Program-made: the position numbers and the translations under genes
Assembly (NCBI RefSeq): GCF_000832985.1
Contig: NZ_CP009920.1
Span: 3,900,501-3,964,500 of the forward strand
Reading direction: 5' to 3'
Source: Priestia megaterium NBRC 15308 = ATCC 14581
GTDB lineage: Bacteria; Bacillota; Bacilli; Bacillales; Bacillaceae_H
Length of the DNA stretch: 64,000 bases
Shown here: positions 9,165 to 17,599 of the stretch, piece after piece
How the letters are laid out: every line of letters begins with the position of its first letter
How positions within the stretch are numbered: position 1 is the first letter of the stretch
Notes under the pieces: generated by a model
The model's input: the letters and a program-made list of their open reading frames with translations, nothing else
What the model was told of the DNA's origin: nothing
The model's database searches: none

Positions 9165-9362
9165 GTGAGAGTCAACAACTCTGGAAACTTATCTGTTAAG
9201 TACTTTCAATCGTATTTTTATTTAGTTATGAATACTCAAGGTATGAATCATAAGGAAGCAAGAAACCTTATTTTTCAGCGCTTTTTTCATCAAGATCCTA
9301 TGTTAAGAGGGAAGACTACATACATCAACTTTGAAAAAGCATACAAAAGCTTTGAATTTTAA
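9165..9362 (+). CDS. 65-residue protein between two ArsR operators
   Basis: I do not recognise this protein. GTG at 9165 has GAGGG eight bases upstream; the in-frame ATG at 9150 has no ribosome binding site. The product begins MRVNNSGNLSVKYFQSYF and is mixed basic and aromatic, without membrane segments or cysteines. It is flanked by ArsR operators on both sides and precedes the second arsR, so its expression is probably arsenic-responsive. Function unknown. Confidence 0.55.
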   Translation: MRVNNSGNLSVKYFQSYFYLVMNTQGMNHKEARNLIFQRFFHQDPMLRGKTTYINFEKAYKSFEF

Positions 9363-9379
9363 ATCAAAAAAAATTGATT
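9362..9379. promoter_or_regulatory. ArsR operator 3
   Basis: AATCAA-A6-TTGATT directly ahead of the second arsR ribosome binding site. A repressor bound here would cover the arsR2 translation start region, suggesting autoregulation. Confidence 0.75.
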
Positions 9380-9392
9380 AAGGAGAATGACG

Positions 9393-9716
9393 GTGGAAAA
9401 AGTCAACGAGGTAAAGCAAACATTTAAGCAATATGAAAAAAAATTTAAAGCTCTTGCCGATCAAAAAAGATTAGAAATTATGTATGAGCTTTGTCAGCGA
9501 GGGCAGACATGCGTATGTGATTTAACTGAGTTCTTTGGAATGTCTCAATCTAAGCTCTCATATCACTTAAAAATTTTATTAGATGCAAATCTCATTGTTA
9601 AAGAAACAAAAGGAACATGGAGCTATTACGATCTAAATGATAAAGAAGTGAATCATATTCTTTCTGAAGAGCTTTGCTGTTTATTTAGAAAAGATACGAG
9701 TAAAAGCTGTTGTTAG
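9393..9716 (+). CDS. Second ArsR-family repressor
   Basis: A 107-residue ArsR paralogue. The site TCVCDL (Cys40, Cys42), the helix-turn-helix FGMSQSKLSYHLKIL and the wing KGTWSYYDL are present; it ends in SKSCC. I prefer GTG 9393, eight bases after AAGGAG; ATG 9387 is only two bases from the ribosome binding site. It is clearly different from the leftward ArsR, so the locus has two arsenic sensors facing each other. In many Bacillus clusters such an arsR heads another arsenic gene set, but here the downstream DNA is a truncated unrelated gene. Confidence 0.88.
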   Translation: MEKVNEVKQTFKQYEKKFKALADQKRLEIMYELCQRGQTCVCDLTEFFGMSQSKLSYHLKILLDANLIVKETKGTWSYYDLNDKEVNHILSEELCCLFRKDTSKSCC

Positions 9717-10177
9717 GAAATATATTTGAAGTCTCAATTGATTATTTGTTAAAAGATACAGTCGTACAAGAAAGCAACACTGAAAAAGGCTATTATGTAA
9801 GTAAGGAAATGGCTGAAGGATTTTTAGCCTTTCAAGGGAAAACACACAAATATGTATCTTTGGGAGTTAGTTTGCTCATCCTATCGACCATACCTTATTG
9901 GTTGTTCGATCAAAACAAAGAACTTTCTACATTTTTAATTATTCTAATTGCTACTATAGGAGTGGGCGCTCTCGTTTCTGCGGTTTTGTTAGGAGGACAT
10001 CAATATAAGGTACTTAGTAAAGAACCTCTGTTACTGGATCATCATTATGTAAAAGAATTATCTCTAAAATACGCTCATACTAAAAAGAAGTATGCTGTTG
10101 TAATGATTGTAGGTTCTTGTTTATCTATAGAATTTAAACTTAGTCAAAAACCATCGTTTTTGGGGAATGGTTTTTGA
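9717..10177 (+). pseudogene. Truncated XRE-type regulator with membrane domain
   Basis: From the base after the arsR2 stop, the frame reads EVSIDYLLKDTVVQES, which is the end of an XRE helix-turn-helix domain (normally LNVSxDYLLK). It continues into three hydrophobic segments typical of the XRE/membrane fusion proteins of Bacilli. The first ~60 codons with the helix-turn-helix are missing, and the C-terminus ends abruptly in a terminator hairpin. No start codon has a ribosome binding site. I read it as a remnant cut by arrival of the ars cluster. Confidence 0.7.
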
Positions 10178-10178
10178 C
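10140..10178 (+). terminator. Terminator-like hairpin
   Basis: GTCAAAAACCAT and ATGGTTTTTGAC form a 12-bp stem at the end of the truncated XRE gene. Confidence 0.6.
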
Positions 10179-10308
10179 AGTTGTTCTTTCTCAGTTAACG
10201 CGACTTATGATAAACTAATTTTATCGGAATTTTCATAATAATGGAACTCCCATTGTTCCGTTAAAGGGCCAGTTTAAAGGAATTAAATTAAATTGGAGGG
10301 AATAGAAA

Positions 10309-10800
10309 ATGGATGCAAAGACACTTTTGTTACAACAATGGGCAAGCTGCTTAGATGAAGAAGACTGGTTTCCACCACTTGAAAAAGTGCTAGAGGATAT
10401 TACTCTTGAACAGGCAGTTTGGAAACCAGCTGATGGGACAATGAATTCCATTTGGGAATTAGTTTGTCATTTACTTTTCTATGAAAAGAGACTTCTGATG
10501 CGATTTCTTGGTGAAACAGCGAATGAACCACAGGCAGAAGATAATGGATCTACATTTCGATTACCAACTGAGACGGTTCAAAATTGGAAGGAAACAAAGC
10601 AAGAATACTTTTATGTTCATCGTGAACTTGAAAAAATACTAGCAAAATCAGAACATGAAGATTTGTATAGACAGATCCCTGGAGAACGATCATTAGTGCT
10701 TGAACTGAAGAGTTTAGCAATGCACAACGCATATCATATTGGGCAAATTGTATTCCTAAGTAAAATGCAAGGAGCTTGGGCAGCGAAACGCAGCTTTTAA
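10309..10800 (+). CDS. DinB-family protein
   Basis: A 163-residue four-helix-bundle DinB protein. Metal-ligand histidines are seen in WELVCHLLFYEKRLL and in the C-terminal MHNAYHIGQIV helix. The family holds a divalent metal and includes bacillithiol-dependent S-transferases; many members are stress-induced and uncharacterised. TTGGAGGG lies before the ATG. It stands alone between short intergenic regions. Confidence 0.85.
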   Translation: MDAKTLLLQQWASCLDEEDWFPPLEKVLEDITLEQAVWKPADGTMNSIWELVCHLLFYEKRLLMRFLGETANEPQAEDNGSTFRLPTETVQNWKETKQEYFYVHRELEKILAKSEHEDLYRQIPGERSLVLELKSLAMHNAYHIGQIVFLSKMQGAWAAKRSF

Positions 10801-10905
10801 AAAAGCTTCATTAGCTTTACAGTTATTTCATTATGGAGGGCTTTAATGGAATAAGAACGGGAACATCCAAATCGGACGTTCCCATATTTTATACCTAAAA
10901 AATAA

Positions 10906-11232
10906 TTACATCTCAAAAAAGCTATGTCTTTCAACTTTACAAACTCTAAAAGAAAAATTTTTATACCATTCCGTTTTCCCTTTGTTTTGTGCTGCAATAT
11001 GAGCTGAGTTTTCTTTCCAAGCTTTTATCGACTCCAAAGAATCCCAATATGAAACTGTGATTCCTAAATCTTTATCTCTGGCACTTTCTACTCCTAAAAA
11101 TCCTTTCTGGTTAGAAGCGAGTTCTACCATTTTATCTGCCATTACTCCATATCCCTTATCTCCTTCAGTTCTCTGCGAAGCAAAAATCACTGCAAAATAA
11201 GGTGGTTCAGGGGTTTTTGCGATTCCAACCAT
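10906..11232 (-). CDS. Antibiotic biosynthesis monooxygenase-fold protein
   Basis: A 108-residue ferredoxin-like ABM-domain protein: YFAVIFASQRTEGDKGYG, then FLGVESARDKDLGITVSYWDSLESIKAWK, which is the typical heme-degrading/ABM signature (W of SYWDS, then a basic helix with H and W). Start chosen at ATG 11232, eight bases after AAGGAGG; an ATG six bases upstream is too close. Relatives are small cofactor-free monooxygenases or conserved stress proteins. Exact substrate unknown. Confidence 0.85.
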   Translation of the reverse strand: MVGIAKTPEPPYFAVIFASQRTEGDKGYGVMADKMVELASNQKGFLGVESARDKDLGITVSYWDSLESIKAWKENSAHIAAQNKGKTEWYKNFSFRVCKVERHSFFEM

Positions 11233-11424
11233 ATGCATTTCCTCCTTGAAAAGTAAAATCAAATCCAATATAGTAAATTTTAACATAATTCAGATTGTCG
11301 GCACTGAAAAAGATCTTCGTTTAAAAGATTCTTTTAACTGCTCATTCAAATGCTTATCCTACCACATCGGTCTAGATTAGTAATATACTGGTTTTACATC
11401 TATAAAAAGAAAAGGGGATTAGCA

Positions 11425-11991
11425 ATGAGAAAACAAGTATATATTATCCATGGATATGGAGCCTCACCATCTAATCATTGGTTTCCGTGGCTAAAAGAAA
11501 AATTAATAGCAGATAATCATCAAGTTTCGGTTCTTCACATGCCAAATTCGTCCGATCCCAAGAAAGAAGAATGGTTGGAAACATTGGCTAATAAAATAAA
11601 GAATTTAGATGACAACACTTATTTTGTAGCACATAGCTTAGGATCTATCACGCTATTGAACTATCTAGAAAAATTAAATCCGTTACCAGGGTTTGGAGGA
11701 TTTATTCTTGTTTCTGGCTTTTCTGAACGATTATCATCTTTATCTTCACTAGATCCTTTTACAGTTAAAGAAGTGGATTATCAAAAAATAATTTCTGCAA
11801 CTAACTCACGTGCTGTTATTGCTGCAAAAAACGACTATATTGTTCCTTTTCAATTAAGTCAAAATTTATCAAACCAATTAGATACATCATTTTATCCTGT
11901 TGAAAAGGGTGGTCATTTTCTAGAAGATGATGGTTTTATTGCTTTCCCATTGGTTTATGATATTTTAAATAATATGATGAAAACCGTATAA
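11425..11991 (+). CDS. YdeN/RBBP9-type serine hydrolase
   Basis: A 188-residue alpha/beta hydrolase. The HGYGASPSNHWFPWL start is diagnostic of the YdeN/RBBP9 family. The nucleophile elbow HSLGS gives Ser71; Asp137 (KNDYIVP) and His164 (GGHF) complete the triad. AAAGGGG lies nine bases before ATG 11425. It is 24 bases upstream of an FMN reductase gene and probably co-transcribed. Physiological substrate unknown. Confidence 0.88.
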   Translation: MRKQVYIIHGYGASPSNHWFPWLKEKLIADNHQVSVLHMPNSSDPKKEEWLETLANKIKNLDDNTYFVAHSLGSITLLNYLEKLNPLPGFGGFILVSGFSERLSSLSSLDPFTVKEVDYQKIISATNSRAVIAAKNDYIVPFQLSQNLSNQLDTSFYPVEKGGHFLEDDGFIAFPLVYDILNNMMKTV

Positions 11992-12015
11992 ATAATGAGG
12001 GAATAGGGTGATACC

Positions 12016-12567
12016 ATGAATAAAAACAGAATAAAGATACTCGCAATCTCAGGGAGTTTGCGTAAAAATTCTTCCAATACAAATGTTCTGTATGCTATTT
12101 CTAATCTAAGACCTGAAAATATTGATTTTCAATTTTATGAAGGATTGGGACTTCTTCCTCATTTTAACCCTGAAATAGATACTGATAGTCCTCCTGACCC
12201 TATTAAGGACTTACGTAACCAACTGAAATTAGCTGATGGTGTAATAATATGTACACCAGAATACGCTAGGGGAGTTCCAGGGTCCCTAAAAAATGCTCTT
12301 GATTGGATTGTATCCTCGGGAGAATTTGTGAATAAACCAGTAGCTGTTATTAGTGCTTCTTCACGTAGTTCAGGTGGAGATAAAGCTCACGAGTCCATTT
12401 TACTTACATTAGAGATGATTGAAGCGAAAATCCCAAAAGAAAGCACTTTACGAATTGGTGCTGTAGGAACCAAAATCAATAATAAAATCGAAATCTTAGA
12501 TTCTACAACGAGTGAACAGTTAAAATCGGTATTGAATTCTCTCATTTCATCTATCAAGTTTAACTAG
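12016..12567 (+). CDS. NADPH-dependent FMN reductase
   Basis: A 183-residue flavodoxin-fold reductase. SGSLRKNSSNT (12-22) binds the FMN phosphate, and TPEYARGVPGSLKNALDW is the family's second flavin-contacting loop. Such proteins reduce FMN, quinones, azo compounds or chromate with NAD(P)H. It follows the hydrolase gene closely, and a terminator comes after, so the two form an operon. Confidence 0.9.
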   Translation: MNKNRIKILAISGSLRKNSSNTNVLYAISNLRPENIDFQFYEGLGLLPHFNPEIDTDSPPDPIKDLRNQLKLADGVIICTPEYARGVPGSLKNALDWIVSSGEFVNKPVAVISASSRSSGGDKAHESILLTLEMIEAKIPKESTLRIGAVGTKINNKIEILDSTTSEQLKSVLNSLISSIKFN

Positions 12568-12599
12568 CTAGAGTATTCCTCCTTGTGTCTATAAATATG

Positions 12600-12637
12600 A
12601 GAAGCCTTTGTCTATATCCACAAAGGCTTCTTTTTTA
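12600..12637 (+). terminator. Terminator
   Basis: AGAAGCCTTTG pairs with CAAAGGCTTCT, followed by six T. It ends the hydrolase/reductase operon. Confidence 0.85.
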
Positions 12638-12669
12638 TTAGGTGTAATTTATTAGAAGGGAATTTAGTT

Positions 12670-12777
12670 ATGGAAAAATATCTTCTCGCACTAATAACCA
12701 TTGTTTTATTATTAGTTGCTATCGGCAGTTTTGTAATACCAAATATCATCAACTATGCTTCCTATTTCACCAACTAA
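12670..12777 (+). CDS. 35-residue membrane peptide
   Basis: A short ORF with AGAAGGG about eight bases before ATG. The product begins MEKYLLALITIVLLLV and is almost entirely one hydrophobic helix, ending in an aromatic and polar tail (YASYFTN). Function unknown; judged real from its ribosome binding site and clean membrane-helix composition. Confidence 0.55.
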   Translation: MEKYLLALITIVLLLVAIGSFVIPNIINYASYFTN

Positions 12778-12920
12778 ATTTAAGGTGTAGATATTAATTT
12801 AGTTTAGGTGAAAACACAATGTATCTAAACAAATGTGTCAGAACATCTAACACTCCGATTGCATGTGATCCTATTTTAATCAATATTGTATTTATATTAA
12901 AGAAAAGAGAGGTTTTTTAA

Positions 12921-13445
12921 TTGGTTACTACTGTGGAAATTAAACAATTAAAATCTATTGATCATTATATAGACAGTCTTTCAGAATTATTAATTGAAAC
13001 TGTAAACGATGGGGCATCTATAGGATTTTTGCCACCTTTAAAGCATGTAGAAGCAGAGCAATATTGGAATAACACATTAAAATCAGAAGTAGTTCTATTT
13101 ATAGCTACAATCAATAATGAAATAGTTGGAAGTGTTCAACTTTATCTAGATACAAAACAAAATGGTGCACATAGAGCTGAAATTGGTAAATTAATGACTC
13201 ATCCTAAATTCAGAAGAAAAGGCATCGGACGTTTATTAATGGAGGCAGCTGAAAATAGAGCAGAAAAAGAGAATAGATCATTGCTTGTACTCGATACAAG
13301 AGAGGGAGGTCCATCTAATCATCTATACAGTTCTTTAGGATTCATCGAAGCTGGACGTATCCCCTACTATGCTGAATCAGCAAATGGTGATCTACATACA
13401 ACTGTTTTCTATTACAAGTTTTCTAATTTAAGTAAAAATATTTAA
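12921..13445 (+). CDS. GNAT-family N-acetyltransferase
   Basis: A 174-residue GNAT. Motif A, HPKFRRKGIGRLLMEAA, carries the R/Q-x-x-G-x-G/A acetyl-CoA loop, and LYSSLGFIEAGRIPYYA is motif B. The start is TTG 12921, seven bases after GAGAGG. The overall pattern resembles acetyltransferases acting on small amines or antibiotics of the tabtoxin-resistance type, but the substrate cannot be read from the sequence. Confidence 0.85.
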   Translation: MVTTVEIKQLKSIDHYIDSLSELLIETVNDGASIGFLPPLKHVEAEQYWNNTLKSEVVLFIATINNEIVGSVQLYLDTKQNGAHRAEIGKLMTHPKFRRKGIGRLLMEAAENRAEKENRSLLVLDTREGGPSNHLYSSLGFIEAGRIPYYAESANGDLHTTVFYYKFSNLSKNI

Positions 13446-13482
13446 TACTGTTTGCTGTAGCTGTTTATAGTCAAAGTAGGAT

Positions 13483-13512
13483 AGCCTTTAATACTAATTA
13501 AAGGCCTTTTTA
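13483..13512 (+). terminator. Terminator
   Basis: GCCTTTAAT/ATTAAAGGC stem with a T run after the GNAT gene. Confidence 0.75.
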
Positions 13513-13647
13513 TGTTTACAGGCACCTAGAATTGGTTTTATGTTAACTAGAAAGGAATAGTTAAACATAAACTCTAACACCGGTGTATATAGGGATGTTA
13601 AGTATAGGCGTATCTTTTTATAAGGGCCAAATATATGTTGAAGGTTA

Positions 13648-13690
13648 TAAAAAGTGGCAGCTTAGTATGAGAAGTTGCCACTTTTATTTT
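13648..13690. terminator. Bidirectional terminator
   Basis: AAAAGTGGCA pairs with TGCCACTTTT; T runs on both strands. It stops the leftward lipoprotein gene. Confidence 0.75.
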
Positions 13691-13766
13691 ACATGATCAG
13701 TAACATTATTTGTGATACAAGAATCTAAAAGAGAATCCTTAATTTCTGCTTTCATATTCCATGATT

Positions 13767-14168
13767 TTAATATTTCTGTTTCAAATCTTTGTATATCTTT
13801 AAAGCTTGTTCATATGTATTGTTGTTCGAAGCAATTTGATAATTTTTTGTACTATCATCTGTATGAAAAATTCCCTTATCATCTATCATTAAAGTTCCCG
13901 AAATTTTATCATGATAGACAAATATTATTGATATTGCCTTATCATAATTCAATTGTTGGTTGGTTTGTCCTATGTATTGAAGTTGATTATAAGAATTAAC
14001 AAGTGATTGAACGCTTTCTTGCTCAACTTTATTATATCCTTCATATAAACTTTGCCCTAAACCAATATCAACGTAATCTGCTTTGATTCCCTTTACAGAG
14101 TTATTACTGCATCCATTTATAATAAGGACTATTATTACAATGCTAAGAATAAATAATGATCTTTTCAT
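13767..14168 (-). CDS. Lipoprotein of unknown function
   Basis: A 133-residue exported lipoprotein. MKRS, a hydrophobic stretch and the lipobox INGC (Cys20) mark a type II signal peptide, so the mature protein is anchored to the outer face of the membrane. The body has a beta-rich segment KISGTLMIDDKGIFHT and a C-terminal helix. GAAGGG precedes the ATG. I do not recognise the family. It is divergent from another lipoprotein gene. Confidence 0.75.
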   Translation of the reverse strand: MKRSLFILSIVIIVLIINGCSNNSVKGIKADYVDIGLGQSLYEGYNKVEQESVQSLVNSYNQLQYIGQTNQQLNYDKAISIIFVYHDKISGTLMIDDKGIFHTDDSTKNYQIASNNNTYEQALKIYKDLKQKY

Positions 14169-14486
14169 AATTTTAATCCCTTCAAATTATTAGTATTATT
14201 AATTTTTAAGCTTTAATAAATACGTCACTATCTTTTTTACTTAGACCTATATATTTAAAATACCTCCTAAAATTTTTTTGTATTATTAATGGTAACATTT
14301 ATTTTTTAATTTAAATTACTAAAGTGTAAAACTAATTCAAACTTCCCAGAGCGCACATTATGGTAAATAAGAATGTATATATTACTCACTTAAAAACAAA
14401 GATTTCATTTTAATTTTTTCTATTTTATGAAATAATTGTATGTTTCATTTAAAATATGACAATCAAATTTATAGGGAGAAGAAAAA
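14169..14486. other. Divergent promoter region of two lipoprotein genes
   Basis: Very AT-rich and gene-free. It must hold both promoters, but no unambiguous -35/-10 pair or operator was picked out. Confidence 0.45.
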
Positions 14487-15041
14487 ATGAAATCAGTAAA
14501 AAATATTGTATTTTTTGTGCTGTTGTTATTTATTATTTCAGCTTGTTCTAATTCAAAAGATATAAAGCTTTCAAAAGCAGACGCTATAATAACTAATAAC
14601 AAAGACCTTGTAGGAGAAACTGTTAGAACCATAGGAGAAGGTAAGAGTCAAACAACTGTGGACACGGTGTTATACTATACGTTTGTAGTAAAGAACAATT
14701 CTAATAAATCTATATCTAATGAAGACTTGAACCAGATAAAACTAAAAATAAAACCTAATCAAGAATTACTATCGGTTGTAGAAGATACAGTAGGATCTAA
14801 CCTTTATAATGTTAACAAGAGTAAAATAGGAGGGGGCCAAGGAATAGAGGAGATTCCAGCTCATGGTACTGGAAAGTTTACTATTTATTATAACTTAAGT
14901 ACAGATAAACAGGGGAATAAACTACCTTCTATACCTACTAAAGAGGAGTTAAAAAGAATAAAGGAAAATGCTTTAAAATCTACACTTATTGTCTCAGAAA
15001 ATGGAGAAGAGATTGCTCACTTCAATTTAAATAAAAATTAG
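14487..15041 (+). CDS. Lipoprotein of unknown function
   Basis: A 184-residue lipoprotein. The signal peptide ends in the lipobox ISAC (Cys20). The mature part has a beta-sandwich-like pattern (VLYYTFVVKNNSNKSIS, then GTGKFTIYYNL), which recalls DUF4352-type extracellular immunoglobulin-like domains; this is a weak similarity. TAGGGAGAAG precedes the ATG. A perfect palindromic terminator follows. Confidence 0.72.
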   Translation: MKSVKNIVFFVLLLFIISACSNSKDIKLSKADAIITNNKDLVGETVRTIGEGKSQTTVDTVLYYTFVVKNNSNKSISNEDLNQIKLKIKPNQELLSVVEDTVGSNLYNVNKSKIGGGQGIEEIPAHGTGKFTIYYNLSTDKQGNKLPSIPTKEELKRIKENALKSTLIVSENGEEIAHFNLNKN

Positions 15042-15064
15042 TATGTAATTTAGAGATACATAGA

Positions 15065-15108
15065 GTAATTAAAGAGAAGACCATTTAAATGGTCTTCTCT
15101 TTAATTAC
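15065..15108. terminator. Perfect 44-bp palindromic terminator
   Basis: A loopless perfect palindrome (half-site GTAATTAAAGAGAAGACC then ATTT) directly after the lipoprotein stop. It would act on both strands. Confidence 0.8.
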
Positions 15109-15296
15109 TACAGATAAGCTTTATTATCTTAATCAAGGATGCATAGAGTATATTACTTGAACCTAATTAACTTTAGATTTTTCATTCATAGATTCGATCC
15201 TCTAGAAAAGATTAAAAATATTATTGTTTTATTAGAGCAGATATACTTATTACAACTTTGTTTATTTCCGACAATCTCAATTATGGTAATTATAAA

Positions 15297-15325
15297 AATA
15301 ATACCTTGTATTAAAAGGTATTATT
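15297..15325. promoter_or_regulatory. Inverted repeat upstream of padR
   Basis: AATAATACCTT-N7-AAGGTATTATT is a perfect 11-bp inverted repeat, 28 bases before the PadR start. It is a candidate autoregulatory operator; because T follows, a terminator role is also possible. Confidence 0.5.
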
Positions 15326-15353
15326 TTTTATAATCAACTAAGAGGTGGAAAAT

Positions 15354-15692
15354 TTGGAAATTAGTAGAGAGATCTTAAAGGGTCATATTGATACGTTGAT
15401 TTTGTCGTTACTTTATCAAAGGGATATGTACGGTTATGAATTGGCTAAGATTGTTCGAGAAAAAAGTGATGAACAATTTGAACTGAAAGAAGGAACTCTT
15501 TATTTGTCTTTAAAGAGATTAGAAAAGAATAATTGGATTTCTTCTTACTGGGGTAGTGAGCAAGGTCCTGGCGGAAGAAGAAAGTATTATAAGCTTACCT
15601 CCTTAGGTAAGCAAGGCTTTGAAGATAAGCGTTTAGAATGGCAATTTATAAAGAAAATGATGGATTCATTTTTATGGGGAGGAACTAAGTGA
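15354..15692 (+). CDS. PadR-family transcriptional regulator
   Basis: A 112-residue PadR winged-helix protein. The family core is clear: LKGHIDTLILSLL, RDMYGYELAK, KEGTLYLSLKRLE and GPGGRRKYYKLTSLG. I start at TTG 15354 with AGAGGTGG six bases upstream; a GTG at 15345 lies inside that ribosome binding site. It overlaps the next gene by four bases (GTGA). PadR plus a permease-prefix membrane protein is a common Firmicute pair in which the regulator senses cell-envelope or drug stress. Confidence 0.9.
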   Translation: MEISREILKGHIDTLILSLLYQRDMYGYELAKIVREKSDEQFELKEGTLYLSLKRLEKNNWISSYWGSEQGPGGRRKYYKLTSLGKQGFEDKRLEWQFIKKMMDSFLWGGTK

Positions 15693-16531
15693 AGAGAATA
15701 GAAGCATTTGTGGATTCTATGTATTTAAATGTAGACGGAGATAAACAAGAAATCGAAGAATTAAAAGCAGAAATGAAAAATCATTTGTTTGAATCCGTTC
15801 AGGAGTTAAAAGAAGGAGGAAAAACAGAACAACAAGCTATTACAATTGCGATTCAACGGTTTGGTGAAGAAAAAGAAATGCGCGCTGTTATTGGACAATT
15901 GTTTGAGATACAAAAAATATTTGCAAAGCGTGTGCTTTACATAGCAATAGTCTGTTTAATATTAACAATATCAATGGGTAGTTTTCTTTGGAAAATTGAC
16001 GATTCAACTGCTCAAGGATTATCTGAAACAAGTACATTAATATCTAAGGAATTAGAAAACAAAGACGTTATGACCTTCAGTATGAAAAGGAAAATTGAAA
16101 CTTTAGTAGAGGATACGAATTATATATCTGAAGTCACTATCTATAATTCAAAAGATATAAGAAGTGTTAGCCAAAATTCTGGTGATTATCATTGGAAATC
16201 ACAGAATCCAGATTTTCAATATCAGAGAACGATTTGGGCTCCAAAATGGCTAGGTGTGGATTCTTCCACGTCTGGAAATGGAAATGAACAATGGTTTGTA
16301 CTAATAGAGAGTAGAAGTTTTGATCAATTACAGGTAATTGTAATATTTATGGGTGGAGCTATTTACTGGACGCTGTTCACTATTTGGGCAATTATTAATG
16401 CACACCATCAAAAACGGTTACGAATTGGATGGATTTTTATATTTATAGGGCTTAATGTTTTAGGTTATTTACTTTATTATTTTACAGGAATACGGAGCGT
16501 TTCTTCTAAAGAGCATGAGGATTTATATTAA
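15689..16531 (+). CDS. Membrane protein with N-terminal permease-prefix domain
   Basis: A 280-residue protein. The first ~75 residues match permease prefix domain 1: an amphipathic helical segment with EIEELKAEMKNHLFESVQELKEGGKTEQQAITIAIQRFG. One membrane helix lies at about 82-100, then a long outside region, then two membrane helices near 205-255. Start GTG 15689 overlaps the PadR stop, so the pair is coupled. Function is unproven; such proteins are PadR partners and may regulate transport or signalling. Confidence 0.75.
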   Translation: MKRIEAFVDSMYLNVDGDKQEIEELKAEMKNHLFESVQELKEGGKTEQQAITIAIQRFGEEKEMRAVIGQLFEIQKIFAKRVLYIAIVCLILTISMGSFLWKIDDSTAQGLSETSTLISKELENKDVMTFSMKRKIETLVEDTNYISEVTIYNSKDIRSVSQNSGDYHWKSQNPDFQYQRTIWAPKWLGVDSSTSGNGNEQWFVLIESRSFDQLQVIVIFMGGAIYWTLFTIWAIINAHHQKRLRIGWIFIFIGLNVLGYLLYYFTGIRSVSSKEHEDLY

Positions 16532-16637
16532 GATTCTGTATCCTCTACCTTAAAGCTAATATATACACTTATAAACTAATATGGTAAAATTACTCATATT
16601 TTGTCGTTAGGAACTTAAATTTTGTTGGAGGTTACAA

Positions 16638-17036
16638 ATGAGTTACGGCGTTTCAGTATTTTTTATATTAGTGCTTATGTGTATTATTGCAAGTCAGTCT
16701 TACTTACCAAAATGGTTAAAGTGGTTAGTTGGTGTCTACTATTCTTTAGGAATATTACTTTTTAGTTATCTTCAAACTCGTTTAGCCGATAAATGGTATG
16801 TACATACTCCTGTTCTAGACGAGTATTGGGATGCAAATTCAAGATTAACAGATCTATTTGCTGCTGTGTTCTTTATACCTGTCTGCATATTTTTTTTCAT
16901 ACTATATTATAACTGGTTCAAAAAACTAAAAAAGCCCCTACACCGTGTGTATTTGGGAATTAGTGTGGTTCCTGTTTTACTTATAGGTTTTGTATGTTTC
17001 TTTATGTTTGAATTCTTGTATGGGTATAGACCTTAA
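16638..17036 (+). CDS. Four-helix membrane protein of unknown function
   Basis: A 132-residue integral membrane protein with four hydrophobic segments (about 3-20, 27-45, 70-92 and 106-128). TTGGAGG is seven bases before the ATG. No family recognised. It follows the PadR operon by 106 bases and has its own terminator. Confidence 0.7.
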   Translation: MSYGVSVFFILVLMCIIASQSYLPKWLKWLVGVYYSLGILLFSYLQTRLADKWYVHTPVLDEYWDANSRLTDLFAAVFFIPVCIFFFILYYNWFKKLKKPLHRVYLGISVVPVLLIGFVCFFMFEFLYGYRP

Positions 17037-17599
17037 AATCATATTGCATTTTACTACTCCAAAACTAAGCGTACAAAAAATAAACCTTTGCTAATATAAG
17101 CAAAGGTTTTTCAAATTTATTGGAATAGGGGGAATACGTTATTAGTCTGTCTAGATTTGTAGACTCATATACATATACCTTTAAAAATAAATGTTGTCAT
17201 TCACTATATTCGTAGAAAATAACCTTGACTCCGTTTTATATTTCGTTAAGTAAACACTAAATTACTTCATTTATTATTAATGTTTTATCATTTACTCTAA
17301 GTGACGACAAATAGATAGTTTTTCTACAATAGATGTAAATAGAAAAGTACTTATAACGAAAATATTTTACTATTTACTCAAAAGAATTAAAAAGTTTTTA
17401 AAGTTAACATAGATGTTGTTGCATAAGTAAAATATTTACGAAGAGATAAGGTATGAAACAATAAATACATAAAAGAAGGGATCAGCCTATTGAATCAATA
17501 TCTAACATATAATTACAAAAGGTATTTCTCTAATAAAATAATTAAGAATGTATTAAAAAATTTAGTTATTAGAATTCACCTGAAATTATACTTGAATAC
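17037..17599. repeat. Gene-free repeat block upstream of HU gene 1
   Basis: No gene. Two stretches recur in the same order and orientation at 33.85-34.35 kb: the terminator followed by AAATTTAT(T/C)GGAATAGGGG and GAATACGTTATTAGT, and GTTTTATC(A/C)TTTACTCTA then TGACGACAAATA and TTTTTCTACAA. Both copies lie upstream of an HU gene, so an HU-plus-upstream unit was duplicated. Confidence 0.65.
17082..17112 (+). terminator. Terminator
   Basis: AAACCTTTGCT/AGCAAAGGTTT stem plus T run. It is also the start of the repeated block shared with 33847 onward. Confidence 0.8.

Larger units (their letters stand above)
13446..13766. other. Interval with two terminators
   Basis: No gene. Two terminators (13483-13512 and 13648-13690) serve the GNAT gene and the leftward lipoprotein gene. 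Confidence 0.6.
15042..15353. other. Interval before the PadR operon
   Basis: It holds the palindromic terminator and a perfect inverted repeat just ahead of padR. A 64-codon frame from 15139 lacks a ribosome binding site and looks random. Confidence 0.5.

Noticed and set aside
15139-15333. 64-codon frame before padR
   Set aside because: No ribosome binding site and it runs through the padR-upstream inverted repeat.
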